Both the position numbers and the translations under genes were made by a program. From a virus: a DNA stretch of 21,906 nt. The notes under the pieces are model-generated. The model was not told where the DNA came from and made no database searches. It was given only the letters and a program-made list of their open reading frames with translations. Of the stretch, positions 14,241 through 21,404 are shown piece after piece (within the stretch, counting starts at the first letter, position 1; every line of letters starts with the position of its first letter). Where the stretch lies: IMG/VR virus record IMGVR_UViG_3300029286_000271, positions 1 to 21,906 of that record. The stretch is one strand, 5' to 3'.

Positions 14241-14540
14241 TTAATGCACGCGGGTTCGTGCTCCGAGGTGCACCGGTTGTTTGTCCCGATCTGTTCCTGC
14301 CCGTGCCTGTTCTTCCGTCTTCTCATCCTGGAGCATCTGCACGCAGATCGGGCACGTGCCCGGGAGATCCGGAGACCAGTTAGGGCGGGGGATGAATAAC
14401 CACCCGTGTTTTTTGCTTTTGGTGTTGGGGCAGAGCGTCCGGTTGGTGCGGAAATAATGAACCGTGTCCATCTTCTTCGTGCGCCCCCAGGTGCCGGGTT
14501 TCTGTTCAGTTGTCAGGATATCACTCTCCTCAGTCGCCAT
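14241..14540 (-). CDS. Small Cys/His protein, unknown function
   Basis: This 99-residue protein starts MATEESDILTTEQKPGTWGR at ATG 14540, overlapping the upstream gene by 28 bases; the ribosome site is weak. An ATG at codon 24 (MDTVHYF) is a possible later start. It has FRTNRTLCPNTKSKKHGWLF and later CPICVQM, a possible zinc site from C37, H45 and the CxxC pair. The end is charged. It is the last gene of the early block and is followed by the repeat-bearing gap. I do not recognise a family. Confidence 0.6.
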   Translation of the reverse strand: MATEESDILTTEQKPGTWGRTKKMDTVHYFRTNRTLCPNTKSKKHGWLFIPRPNWSPDLPGTCPICVQMLQDEKTEEQARAGTDRDKQPVHLGARTRVH

Positions 14541-14770
14541 TGCGTTGCCGGCTTGTCGGTGCTGCCGTTGCTGTCCAGGAGCAGTGCGGTCCGCTCCGGT
14601 CGCTGTGCAAATGCTTCCTGGATCATCATCACGACCAGCGGCCAGTTGCGGATCATGGGAACCAGGGGGTTGAGCGGGACGCTCTCTTCCCGGGCGGAGT
14701 CTTTTATATCAGGTTCGGGTTTATCTATTCGAGATTGCTCTGTTGATGAGAAATCATCAAGGGTGATCAA
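14513..14770 (-). CDS. 85-residue protein with N-terminal PIP-like TLDDF peptide
   Basis: The start is TTG 14770, overlapping the GINS-like stop (TTGA) and behind GGCGGG. The protein begins MITLDDFSSTEQSRID. The TLDDF at residues 3-7 matches the PIP-box-like TLDDF of the Cys-rich protein encoded two kilobases upstream and fits a PCNA-binding peptide lacking the Gln. After a disordered acidic part, residues 30-75 form a small ordered region (VPLNPLVPMIRNWPLVVMMI, QEAFAQRPERTALLLDSNGS). It may be a PCNA-linked replication accessory. The ordered part is not from a family I can name. Confidence 0.6.
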   Translation of the reverse strand: MITLDDFSSTEQSRIDKPEPDIKDSAREESVPLNPLVPMIRNWPLVVMMIQEAFAQRPERTALLLDSNGSTDKPATQWRLRRVIS

Positions 14771-15213
14771 TTTCCCGCCTTCTTTTCCCCACGCTTCGCA
14801 ATAATTGGCCTCGCTTTTTCCGGTAGTTCTCCCCATTTCCCGGACCATTCGCCTTTGAGACAGATATCGCGGATTACCTTGTCGAGATGGCGATAGGTGG
14901 TGGTGAGCCCGAACCATGCGCAGCTCTCCCATTCGAATAACTGCGCGGGCATGGGGGTGTTGTCGCTGGGATTGAGTTCGGCGACCCGTACGAGCTTGTT
15001 GCGGCGGATCCGGAAGATGTCTTCGAGCAGGTCCATGGCTGCATGGATATCGGCATCTTCGGACCATGTTATAGGGTCTGGGCCGGCCTCTTCTTTAATC
15101 TGGTCGAGGAGCGTTTTGATCTCCGTCAGGAAATTGGCGGGTGGTGAGGTGAGCGTGGCGATCTCTTTTTCCCGTCGGCGGAATTCGCGGAGATCGTCAG
15201 TGGTGAGGGTCAT
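14767..15213 (-). CDS. GINS-like replication protein
   Basis: The start is ATG 15213 in a TGATG overlap. The 148-residue protein has the pattern of the helical A-domain of archaeal GINS (Gins51/15 type). It opens DDLREFRRREKEIATLTSPP, a helix with an 'REKE..TLT.lp..F' turn, followed by FLTEIKTLLDQIKEEA. Next comes DADIHAAMDLLEDIFRIRRN followed by KLVRVAEL, equal to the typical 'A.eLLedl..iR..Ki..lA' helix, and then CAWFGLTTTYRHLDKVIRDI. In archaea GINS joins MCM and GAN/RecJ in the replicative helicase. There is no clear B-domain. The family call is by eye; a chance helical resemblance is possible, but the neighbours (PCNA, PIP proteins) support it. Confidence 0.5.
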   Translation of the reverse strand: MTLTTDDLREFRRREKEIATLTSPPANFLTEIKTLLDQIKEEAGPDPITWSEDADIHAAMDLLEDIFRIRRNKLVRVAELNPSDNTPMPAQLFEWESCAWFGLTTTYRHLDKVIRDICLKGEWSGKWGELPEKARPIIAKRGEKKAGN

Positions 15214-15431
15214 CACGCACCCGCCTTGCTTGCCCGGACGAATCGCGGCACGAGCCCGATCGCTTTCAGGAACTCCTCCGGGCTGTGCCTTCCAACGCAG
15301 CGGTAGTACGTCCGTTCGGGACCGTCGTCCACTTTGACCGTGGCGGCGGCGCCTTTTTCCAGAGCCTTCACCCGGGGCATGAAGGGGATCTTCGCGCCGC
15401 AGACGATGCAGGTGAGGGGGTCGGGTTTCAT
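15213..15431 (-). CDS. 72-residue putative zinc-binding protein
   Basis: The protein starts MKPDPLTCIVCGAKIPFMPR at ATG 15431, an ATGA overlap with the upstream stop and seven bases after GGAGAT; an earlier in-frame ATG at 15452 lacks this support. CIVC (8-11) and RCVGRH (about 51-56) could bind one zinc ion. The middle is a beta-like stretch with a Lys-rich turn and the end is basic (RFVRASKAGA). It ends in an overlap with the GINS-like gene. Small zinc proteins of this type are common in archaeal viral replication regions; the function is unknown. Confidence 0.6.
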   Translation of the reverse strand: MKPDPLTCIVCGAKIPFMPRVKALEKGAAATVKVDDGPERTYYRCVGRHSPEEFLKAIGLVPRFVRASKAGA

Positions 15432-15613
15432 GATGGGATCTCCAATGGGCACCCGCCACGAGGATATGGTTGTGTTCGGTCGGAATTGCCTTTTATTTTA
15501 AATCTTTTATGTATGGATTTGATGAAATTCCCTGTGTGTTGGAGCGCCTTCTCGATATCATTTATTTCAATACATGCTGTATATCCACACCGTTTTGCAC
15601 CGCAGCCACTCAT
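15428..15613 (-). CDS. 61-residue protein of unknown function, AT-rich insert
   Basis: It starts MSGCGAKRCGYTACIEINDI at ATG 15613 and ends at 15428, with ATGA overlaps on both sides and GGGTGG upstream, so translation is likely. It holds three Cys close together at the N-terminus, a helix (DIEKALQHTGNFIKSIHKRF) and a basic middle. The DNA around 15485-15560 is much more AT-rich than its neighbours, suggesting separate origin. It begins exactly where the radical SAM protein is cut short. It could be the unrelated filler after a deletion. Confidence 0.55.
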   Translation of the reverse strand: MSGCGAKRCGYTACIEINDIEKALQHTGNFIKSIHKRFKIKGNSDRTQPYPRGGCPLEIPS

Positions 15614-15852
15614 GAGATCGCCACCCGGATAACTGTAAAAAGATCGCCCGCTCGTACTAGCTCCTCACAATCCTTCCTCAGGAGTGCGAGTGCATCCTTT
15701 CTGGCGTAAGGTTGTAGGAATTTCTCGCGGTCTATTTTGGTACTGTCCGGGACAAAGCAGTAGACGCACCCATGCGGGCAGCCGCGATACAGGGAGACCG
15801 CGAGCGGGGCATACTCCAGCGCACGGCCCCGGGGCGCGTAGATGATTCTCAC
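15610..15852 (-). CDS. Truncated radical SAM protein (SPL-like N-terminus)
   Basis: The 80-residue protein starts at GTG 15852 in an overlap with the PCNA stop. Residues 1-45 match the start of SPL/photolyase-related radical SAM proteins: PRGRALEYAPLAVSLYRGCP and the cluster motif CPHGCVYC (CxxxCxxC), followed by the helix KDALALLRKDCEELVRAGDL. Full proteins of this type are about 220-300 residues; this one stops before the FTSDPY-like strand that follows. The 4Fe-4S site would be kept but the barrel is missing. It is either a remnant or a domesticated small Fe-S protein. Overlaps at both ends show the frame is still translated. Confidence 0.7.
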   Translation of the reverse strand: MRIIYAPRGRALEYAPLAVSLYRGCPHGCVYCFVPDSTKIDREKFLQPYARKDALALLRKDCEELVRAGDLFTVIRVAIS

Positions 15853-16595
15853 TCTGCCGTCGCCCCCTCTTCTGTATCGACTTCGAGTCTAGGAGCGATC
15901 AGGAACGTTGCCTCGATACCTTCAAGACTGAAATCAAACCGGACCGGGCGGTCCTGTGTCAGGTATATTGTGATTGTCCCGGCGCCTTTCATTACTTTGG
16001 CAGTATCTTTGAGATAATCCAAACTGAACAACGATGAAACGGTTTTCTGGTGCGATGCTTTGCCGTCTGGGACCACTCCATCGATCTTTCTCATCAACTG
16101 GTTGTTATCTCCTTCAACTATGAGCTTGAGCGAAGTATCGGTGATGGAGAGGCTGACCTCATCTCCAATCTTTCCCATGGCGCTGATGGTCTCGGAGTAT
16201 TTCTCCGGGTCGATCTCAAGACCTACCATAGGGGTAAGGTGGGGTACGTTCGGGCGCTTCCGTATAGTAGAGGGATCCAAGGGTGAGAGCGTATAGATAT
16301 ACGAGCCGTCGGTCATTACGATCTGACCGTTTTTCCTGCTGATAGTGATCTCATCGCCTTTCATGATTGCGATCGCGGCTTTCCATTTCGTCACGTCCAT
16401 ACCGATCTTTTCAGGTTCTACCTTGAATTCATCGAACTGTCCTTTGGGCAGCCTGAACTGGATCATAGCGACGTTCGCAGTGTCAACTGCTGCGGTGTTT
16501 ACTCCGTCCTCAGTGATCATCAGCCTGCACTCTGGGACCAGGGCTGCTGCGATATCGCAGAGAGCCGTGAGTTTTTTATGGGTAATTTTCATCAT
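15849..16595 (-). CDS. pcn: DNA polymerase sliding clamp PCNA
   Basis: The 248-residue protein starts MMKITHKKLTALCDIAAALV at ATG 16595 or the adjacent ATG 16592, overlapping the upstream stop. It has the length and layout of archaeal PCNA: two repeated domains, the ITEDGVNTAAVDTANVAMIQ stretch in domain one, and an interdomain loop with LSPLDPSTIRKRPNVPHLTP. Domain two has DTSLKLIVEGD, and the C-terminal strand is LIAPRLEVD, like the family's LAPRIE motif. As a ring trimer it tethers DNA polymerase and other proteins through PIP boxes. It is divergent from cellular copies, as expected for a viral version. Two nearby genes carry PIP-like peptides. Confidence 0.92.
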   Translation of the reverse strand: MMKITHKKLTALCDIAAALVPECRLMITEDGVNTAAVDTANVAMIQFRLPKGQFDEFKVEPEKIGMDVTKWKAAIAIMKGDEITISRKNGQIVMTDGSYIYTLSPLDPSTIRKRPNVPHLTPMVGLEIDPEKYSETISAMGKIGDEVSLSITDTSLKLIVEGDNNQLMRKIDGVVPDGKASHQKTVSSLFSLDYLKDTAKVMKGAGTITIYLTQDRPVRFDFSLEGIEATFLIAPRLEVDTEEGATAE

Positions 16596-17599
16596 GGGAT
16601 TTTACTCTCCTTTTTCGATTTCTTTTTCACCGGCGCCGGTTTCTCCGGTTTTGGGATCCTGTGAGGGCATCCATCCATCGCAGTCTCTGCCATGAGCCGG
16701 GATGCAGAATACTCGCCACCTTTGAACATCAGGTCCGGTAATCGCGGGCAGGTTTCTTCGAAAGATTTCCTGCCCCGGTGATGCCCGCAGTTAGTGCAGC
16801 AGTCTTCGCGCGTGTCTCCGGCCGGTTGTTTCCCGATATCGTCAGGAAAATCGTCCAAGGTGGCCTGCCGGTATTCCAGTTTCCTTTTCTTTTTCCCCGG
16901 CGGGCTTTTTCTCTTTCTGTGCCGGCTTCCTAGAGAGGGTTTTCTCCTTTTGTCCTGCTTTTGCGATACTCGAGACAGGTTTTTCTGGCACAACTGGGTC
17001 AACTTCGGTAGCGTCTTCGCGGGGATCCGCCAGAGCGGGCAGCCTGCAGAGCCATGCAGACTCTTGAGTGGCACGCGGAGGACTGGGCATCTATCGTCAT
17101 CAGTATTCGGAGCACCACGATCCTTGCCGTCGGGACAGATGCCTGTGGTGCAGAGACCCCGATAAATATCATCTCCACATTCCAGCCGTGATTTGACGAT
17201 CCCGGTTAAGAGCCGAATGAGATCCTCTTGTTGTGGGTTGCCTAGCACGTTGCAAGGACAGCCCCCCTGACTCTTGAGGTCGTTTCCAGTAAAGGCGCAC
17301 TTCCGTTCCTTTTTCAACTTGTACGGACATATGTCCGGGCAATTCTTCGGGCCCGGCCTCTGGGCATCATACGGACTGTTGTTGAGTTGCCCGCTGATGT
17401 GGCGGATGAACTGCTCCGGAGGCATCTTCTTGACGCAACACGACATGCTGCCTGGCGTCCCATGCGTGACGGCGCACCTCTGCGGTGAGTCCGGGTATTT
17501 CGGGTCCCGCTGGAGATCTTCACAATTCCGTTCCCGGCAGACCTTGATGCCGAACTTCTTTTCTTCTTTCGGGGCGGGTGCACTGCAGCAGGAGCTCAT
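16592..17599 (-). CDS. Cys-rich protein with PIP-box-like motif
   Basis: The 335-residue protein starts MSSCCSAPAPKEEKKFGIKV at ATG 17599 (ATGA overlap, AGGGGTG upstream). It has 23 Cys, in clusters such as CPDICPYKL, GGCPCN, CTTGICPDG and CCTNCGHHRG, suited to several zinc or Fe-S sites. A basic linker (about 205-240, many Lys/Arg) leads to RQATLDDFPDD, where Q245-L248-F251 fits the PIP box (QxxLxxFF) and resembles archaeal RFC-L peptides. It ends with a Lys-rich tail. Next to the PCNA gene, it is a likely PCNA-bound protein acting at viral forks. No enzymatic motif is recognised. Confidence 0.65.
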   Translation of the reverse strand: MSSCCSAPAPKEEKKFGIKVCRERNCEDLQRDPKYPDSPQRCAVTHGTPGSMSCCVKKMPPEQFIRHISGQLNNSPYDAQRPGPKNCPDICPYKLKKERKCAFTGNDLKSQGGCPCNVLGNPQQEDLIRLLTGIVKSRLECGDDIYRGLCTTGICPDGKDRGAPNTDDDRCPVLRVPLKSLHGSAGCPLWRIPAKTLPKLTQLCQKNLSRVSQKQDKRRKPSLGSRHRKRKSPPGKKKRKLEYRQATLDDFPDDIGKQPAGDTREDCCTNCGHHRGRKSFEETCPRLPDLMFKGGEYSASRLMAETAMDGCPHRIPKPEKPAPVKKKSKKESKIP

Positions 17600-17994
17600 G
17601 ATGCACCCCTGACATTTGTCACGATCTTGAGCGTCAGGTCCGGGTATCGCTTATCCCAGAGTTTCCATTTGATCTTGAAGATTTCCGTCATGAACCGTCC
17701 CTTCACATCCTCGATCTCCTCGTGCCCGTCCGCATAGACGACACGGAAGTCCGCAACGTAATAGATCGCCCGGATCAGTTTCTCGTTCTTCCGGAAGGCT
17801 TCCTGGAGGAGATACTTCGGCTGCATCTCGAACTCCGTCACGATGCCGGCTTGCTTCAGCCGTTTGAGCTCGATGTACCGCAGCGCCTCTTTCTGGCTGC
17901 TGAAAGGAATGTTGTCAACAACCGTGCCTTTATTACCATACTTGCTCTTTCGGAGGGCTTTCATGGCAGCGCCTTTTACGGTTATATGTGACAT
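17596..17994 (-). CDS. DUF1064-type endonuclease (PD-(D/E)xK-like)
   Basis: The start is ATG 17994, TGATG-coupled to the upstream stop behind GGGAGGG; a GTG three bases earlier is also possible. After a short basic tail, KYGNKGTVVDNIPFSSQKEA, RYIELKRLKQAGIVTEFEMQ and PKYLLQEAFRKNEK are the DUF1064 signature. The motif YYVADFRVVYADG then EIEDVKGR gives the likely catalytic Asp82 and Glu95-Asp96-x-Lys98. DUF1064 proteins are phage-encoded nucleases of the VRR/Holliday resolvase-like type, acting in recombination or replication intermediates. Length (132) is typical. All expected residues are present. Confidence 0.88.
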   Translation of the reverse strand: MSHITVKGAAMKALRKSKYGNKGTVVDNIPFSSQKEALRYIELKRLKQAGIVTEFEMQPKYLLQEAFRKNEKLIRAIYYVADFRVVYADGHEEIEDVKGRFMTEIFKIKWKLWDKRYPDLTLKIVTNVRGAS

Positions 17995-19547
17995 CACATG
18001 CCCTCCCGCTTCGCCATCAGTATCTGCGCTATCTCTGCCCCGGCGGGTGAGAAGCAGATCTCCAGCCGGTCGTCTTCTTGCAGGAGCCGTACTTCCTTGA
18101 GCCGAACTATAGCATCCGCTACGTCGGCCGGGGGTATCGGGTCATGTGCACGCAGCAGCAGGCTCGCGATGTCCGCTTTCCCGACCCTTCCCTTGAAGCG
18201 CCGTTTTGCCCACACCGCCCAGGCTGCCAGGAAGACCTTGGTCGGGTTTTCCTCCACGTTCAGCATGTCCCGGAACGTCCGGATGATGTCTCCGAGTTCG
18301 CTGCTTTCCAGCGCTTCGATCGCGTCCCGCAGTTCCCGGAGTTTCAGATCTTCCGGAGTGGGGGCGGCTGCGGGGATCTTGTCCGCAATGGTCCGGAGGG
18401 CGTCGACGAACTGCCCGGACATCTGGCTAAGTGCCTGCAGGAAGTCGTGGCCGCCCGTGTCGATGATGAGCGGATGGTGCAGGGCACTATAGTATTTCTG
18501 GATGAATTCCCAGAAGATGCCGGGGGTCTTATGGATCCTCGACAGGAGGTTGACCAGCGTCGATTTCATGTTGAGCGCTGCAACCCCCTGGGCGTGGTTG
18601 TGGATGGTGAACTCGACCCGCATGGTGTTGTTGCTTTCGTAGATCTTGAGCCCGGGGGTGTTCTCGTTCGGGCAGGTGAGCGTAAAATACCCGTTCCGGC
18701 TGTCCTTAGTAGTGCTGGACCGGATCGCCGCGATGGTTTCGGGGTGCCGAATTACTACAGTGAGCTCTTCCCCGGTGAGGTTCTGTGGGTTCCTGATGCG
18801 ATTCACCAGGGAGTCGATATCGGCATACGACCCGGTGAACGTTTCCCGGATCCACGCTGCGATATCGGACATATCCCCGGGGTCGTCGCTGGAGAATGTG
18901 ACAGTCTCGTGACCTACCTGCAGGGCAATGTGCCTGCCCGGGACCCGGATATACATGAGACCCCGTACGTGCCGCACTTCCCATTTCTCCGTGCTGGCTT
19001 TTTCATTGAGCAGGTCCCGGAATTTTCGGTCAACGAGCACGAACTGGATGAAGTCCCGCTCGAATTCTGCGTACGATAACGGACATAATGATGATGCTTC
19101 GTCCTTGCAGGCACCCGATTCAGCGTCAAACTGGGGGGCTTTTGGGGGATGACCATACCCTTCTGCACCCCGTTTCGAAATCCGGTGCCGCTGCTTCGAG
19201 TTCTTCGGTTTTGCATGTCCGCTATTATGTCCGCTATTTTCTGAAATGTCCGCTATTTTCTCGCCTGACGGGTCAAAATGTCCGCTATTAATAGCGGACA
19301 TGTCCGCTATTGTATGTCCGCTATTTCCTGCGATGTCCGCAATCGCTGTAATAGATGATGATGATGCAGCCGCCTTCTTCTCCTCCTCCTCCACCAATGA
19401 ATAGAGGATCCTGCGACCGTTCCTGGTTGCGATGACCTCTTTATTTATGATGAGGTCCGCAATGGTCCTGCGGATGTGCCGGTCGGTGCAGTGGAGATCG
19501 CGGGCGAGCTCCGCAGATGTTTGTGGTTGCGCCTGGAGTGCCTGCAT
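17994..19547 (-). CDS. Winged-helix protein with iterons in its gene, candidate initiator
   Basis: I choose ATG 19547, five bases after the upstream stop; TTG 19565 is an alternative. The protein is about 517 residues. Residues 1-50 form a winged helix (SAELARDLHCTDRHIRRTIA, wing NGRRILYSL). A low-complexity link of about 75 residues follows, whose DNA holds the 12-bp iterons. The body has alpha/beta parts (RDFIQFVLVDRKFRDLLNEK, GLMYIRVPGRHIALQVGHET). A C-terminal part with VFLAAWAVWAKRRFKGRVGK and AHDPIPPADVADAIVRLKEV resembles a second winged helix. DNA-binding at both ends and its own internal repeats suggest a replication initiator like lambda O; transcriptional autoregulation is the alternative. 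Confidence 0.55.
   Translation of the reverse strand: MQALQAQPQTSAELARDLHCTDRHIRRTIADLIINKEVIATRNGRRILYSLVEEEEKKAAASSSSITAIADIAGNSGHTIADMSAINSGHFDPSGEKIADISENSGHNSGHAKPKNSKQRHRISKRGAEGYGHPPKAPQFDAESGACKDEASSLCPLSYAEFERDFIQFVLVDRKFRDLLNEKASTEKWEVRHVRGLMYIRVPGRHIALQVGHETVTFSSDDPGDMSDIAAWIRETFTGSYADIDSLVNRIRNPQNLTGEELTVVIRHPETIAAIRSSTTKDSRNGYFTLTCPNENTPGLKIYESNNTMRVEFTIHNHAQGVAALNMKSTLVNLLSRIHKTPGIFWEFIQKYYSALHHPLIIDTGGHDFLQALSQMSGQFVDALRTIADKIPAAAPTPEDLKLRELRDAIEALESSELGDIIRTFRDMLNVEENPTKVFLAAWAVWAKRRFKGRVGKADIASLLLRAHDPIPPADVADAIVRLKEVRLLQEDDRLEICFSPAGAEIAQILMAKREGM
19215..19344. repeat. Cluster of ATGTCCGCTATT iterons, candidate origin
   Basis: Plus-strand ATGTCCGCTATT occurs exactly at 19215-19226, 19227-19238, 19246-19257, 19278-19289, 19300-19311 and 19314-19325, and inverted at 19290-19301; a 10/12 copy is at 19333-19344. 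The copies at 19278-19301 form a perfect 24-bp palindrome. In the protein the same 12-mer is read as NSGH, as IAD plus a residue, and inverted as MSAI, so the DNA rather than the peptide is conserved. A degenerate inverted copy (10/12) is at 19075-19086. Confidence 0.9.
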
Positions 19548-19551
19548 AATG

Positions 19552-19725
19552 TCAGCCCCGAGCAAGCTCCGCCCCGCGTGTTGTGGTGGTCACAGCCTGC
19601 AATCGAATAGCCCGGTGGTGCCAGTGTACCTGTACCGGCAATTCATAGATGTCCCTGACACCATACTGCCGGGTCTCAGCTCGCAGGTCGGACGCCCGCT
19701 CAATGAGCCGCTTACGTTTGCCCAT
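19552..19725 (-). CDS. 57-residue protein of unknown function
   Basis: The start is ATG 19725, five bases after the stop of the BRO-N gene, giving MGKRKRLIERASDLRAETRQ ... ELARG. The longer in-frame start at 19809 lies inside the upstream gene and is unlikely. The protein is basic, with a helix (RLIERASDLRAETR) and a strand (YELPVQVHWHHRAIRLQAV). There are no Cys or membrane parts. It sits between a BRO-N protein and the putative initiator, so an accessory DNA-binding role is possible. Family unknown. Confidence 0.55.
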   Translation of the reverse strand: MGKRKRLIERASDLRAETRQYGVRDIYELPVQVHWHHRAIRLQAVTTTTRGAELARG

Positions 19726-19730
19726 CGGGA

Positions 19731-20537
19731 TCACGCTCGCGCCAGTAGTGCCGTTTGTCCTGGCTGCTCCGGTATCAACCCGCTCACTGCAAGAATCGAC
19801 TCTCGCCACCGAATCCGGATCTCCCGGTGTTTGCTTGTCGCCTCAAAAACATACTCCTCTCCGAACGGTCGCCCTTTTTCTGTGAGCCGCCAGAGCCCAC
19901 CTTCCGGCACTTGATAGCCTTTATTATACAGATAGTGGTTGATGTTGCGAGCCGATAGATCACAGCCGCACCGTTCGGCTATCGCGGTTGGTGTGAGCCA
20001 TCCAGTCTCACCATATTGGACCGGGGGTTGTAATGCTGGCACGTAATCTTTCAGACCGCACCGCTCCAGTGCGATTGCCTGAAACGCAGTGACATCCCGC
20101 CCGGTTGCCTCTGCCAGCATTTTCGCAGTACCGAGTTCAGACTTTATCATGCGGTCCGGGTTCTCTGCAGGTACTTGCACGATCTCCTTTTTCCGGTACT
20201 TCTGGATCAGTTCCGGTACCCATCGCTGGAAACGGATCATGGCAGCCCGGGCCTCTTTGTTCTTAAGTCGGTCTGCACTGATCTTTCCCATGAGTAAATA
20301 GAGACCGCGTTCGTTCACACAGCGCCACTCGTCGGGGGATGTAATATCCCCGACGGCCACAGACAATGTAAACCCCTCAAATACTTCCGGGTGGCGGTCA
20401 ATGAGCTTTCCCGGAGTGGTGCGGTCGATTCCCCATGCCAGGGCAAGATCGTCAATGCGGAACCAAACCTCTTCTTTCCGTTCCATCGTCCGGATCTGAC
20501 TTCCCTCGAAAAGGGGGATTATATCGAGAGAGGTCAC
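19731..20537 (-). CDS. BRO-N domain protein (antirepressor-like)
   Basis: The start is GTG 20537 in a GTGA overlap with the upstream stop and behind GGGGGTGG. The 268-residue protein starts MTSLDIIPLFEGSQIRTMER. Residues 7-115 have a BRO-N pattern: EEVWFRIDDLALAWGIDRTT, LIDRHPEVFEGFTLSV, CVNERGLYLLMGKISADR, and the helix AMIRFQRWVPELIQKYRKKE. The C-terminal half has a KilA-C-like DNA-binding part (TGWLTPTAIAERCGCDLSAR, INHYLYNKGYQVPEGGLWRL). Such proteins are found in phages as antirepressors and in nucleocytoplasmic viruses as regulators. Position in the early operon fits a regulator. Confidence 0.75.
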   Translation of the reverse strand: MTSLDIIPLFEGSQIRTMERKEEVWFRIDDLALAWGIDRTTPGKLIDRHPEVFEGFTLSVAVGDITSPDEWRCVNERGLYLLMGKISADRLKNKEARAAMIRFQRWVPELIQKYRKKEIVQVPAENPDRMIKSELGTAKMLAEATGRDVTAFQAIALERCGLKDYVPALQPPVQYGETGWLTPTAIAERCGCDLSARNINHYLYNKGYQVPEGGLWRLTEKGRPFGEEYVFEATSKHREIRIRWRESILAVSGLIPEQPGQTALLARA

Positions 20538-21403
20538 GATCCCACCCCCTCTGCAACTACCTGCAGGTTGTTTCGTGGCATCCACTCCAGGCCGTTGTCA
20601 AACCGCACGAGCACTTCCGGCTGGTTGGATGGGGAGCGTTCGATAACCCCGATTCCGGACATGATTTTGACACCTCCGATCTGCTTGACGCGGGTGCCTT
20701 TCTTGAGATCTCCCCGGCACAGGGGGCGATCCGTCGGTAACGTGATCTTGTCCGCCCCCTCGATCTCGATCGGCTTTACTACCGTGGTAACTTTATGAGG
20801 ATCTGCAGGGCCATGACCGGGGGAGTGAAGTAGCGGCTCCGCTACCTTGACTCCATTGCTTGAAGCAATCGCTTTACTTGATGGCTTGGCTTCATGGCTG
20901 ATTCGAGACGGGCAGGTTTTCACATGCTTGTGGAGTCCACGGGGATCGCACATTTTCTTACAGTGCGGGCATGGGACTTTGTCGCCTTTCAGAGCCCATT
21001 TGTTTAATTTTTTCAACGGTGATTCTTTCTTTTTCGGTTCCGGTTTCTTCTCAGCCATGACCGTTGCCTCCTTCTTGATGGGGGGGATCTCTGCGGGTAA
21101 ACCATCGGCGGGTTTACTAACCGGGGCTGCATTTTCCCGCACGTTCGAAAACATCCTGCGCACTGCAGCAGATGTCCGTGCTGATTTTGGGAACCGCTCG
21201 CGATACTGTTCCCATGCCTCTTTTTCATCCGTGCAATCGCGGATGGCGATCTTTTCTTCTGGAGACCAGATCGCGTTCTTGAAATTCACCTCAATTCCTT
21301 TGCGGGGCACTTTCCCCAGCACCGTGTCTGATAGTTGCATTCCCATGATCAGCCGCTGTAATTCGACCGGGGTCGCCCCGGTTATCTGAATGTTAATTTC
21401 CAT
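20534..21403 (-). CDS. Myb/SANT-like and zinc-finger DNA-binding protein
   Basis: The start is ATG 21403, shortly after GGGGGAGT and next to the ASCH-like stop; the longer frame (21454) overlaps that gene. The 289-residue protein starts MEINIQITGATPVELQRLIM. Residues 46-84 (WSPEEKIAIRDCTDEKEAWE, RFPKSARTSAAVRRMF) are Myb/SANT-like. A disordered Lys/Pro linker follows, then a zinc finger with C145, C148, H158/H160 and C164 (CPHCKKMCDPRGLHKHVKTC). The final 60 residues (GDLKKGTRVKQIGGVKIMSG, VLVRFDNGLEWMPRNNLQVV) look like an SH3/KOW-like barrel. It probably binds DNA as a regulator of early genes. Confidence 0.65.
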   Translation of the reverse strand: MEINIQITGATPVELQRLIMGMQLSDTVLGKVPRKGIEVNFKNAIWSPEEKIAIRDCTDEKEAWEQYRERFPKSARTSAAVRRMFSNVRENAAPVSKPADGLPAEIPPIKKEATVMAEKKPEPKKKESPLKKLNKWALKGDKVPCPHCKKMCDPRGLHKHVKTCPSRISHEAKPSSKAIASSNGVKVAEPLLHSPGHGPADPHKVTTVVKPIEIEGADKITLPTDRPLCRGDLKKGTRVKQIGGVKIMSGIGVIERSPSNQPEVLVRFDNGLEWMPRNNLQVVAEGVGS

Positions 21404-21404
21404 G

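Noticed and set aside
16842-17090. Alternative minus frame in the basic linker of the Cys-rich protein, which reads like a natural Glu/Lys linker and could mean paired frameshifts
   Set aside because: Third-position GC is higher in the main frame (about 60% against about 43% by hand count of some 45 codons), and the main frame is needed on both sides, so a simple overlap is more likely.
18169-18180. Extra iteron-like ATGTCCGCTTTC far downstream in the same gene
   Set aside because: 10 of 12 match but isolated and read as ordinary codons; chance is sufficient.
18078-19079. Plus-strand open frame of 333 codons opposite the winged-helix gene
   Set aside because: Antisense shadow of GC-rich coding DNA; no ribosome site, and all neighbouring genes run the other way.
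19215-19344. CRISPR array
   Set aside because: Units are 12 bp, spacing is irregular, one is inverted and two are directly adjacent; all lie inside an open reading frame.
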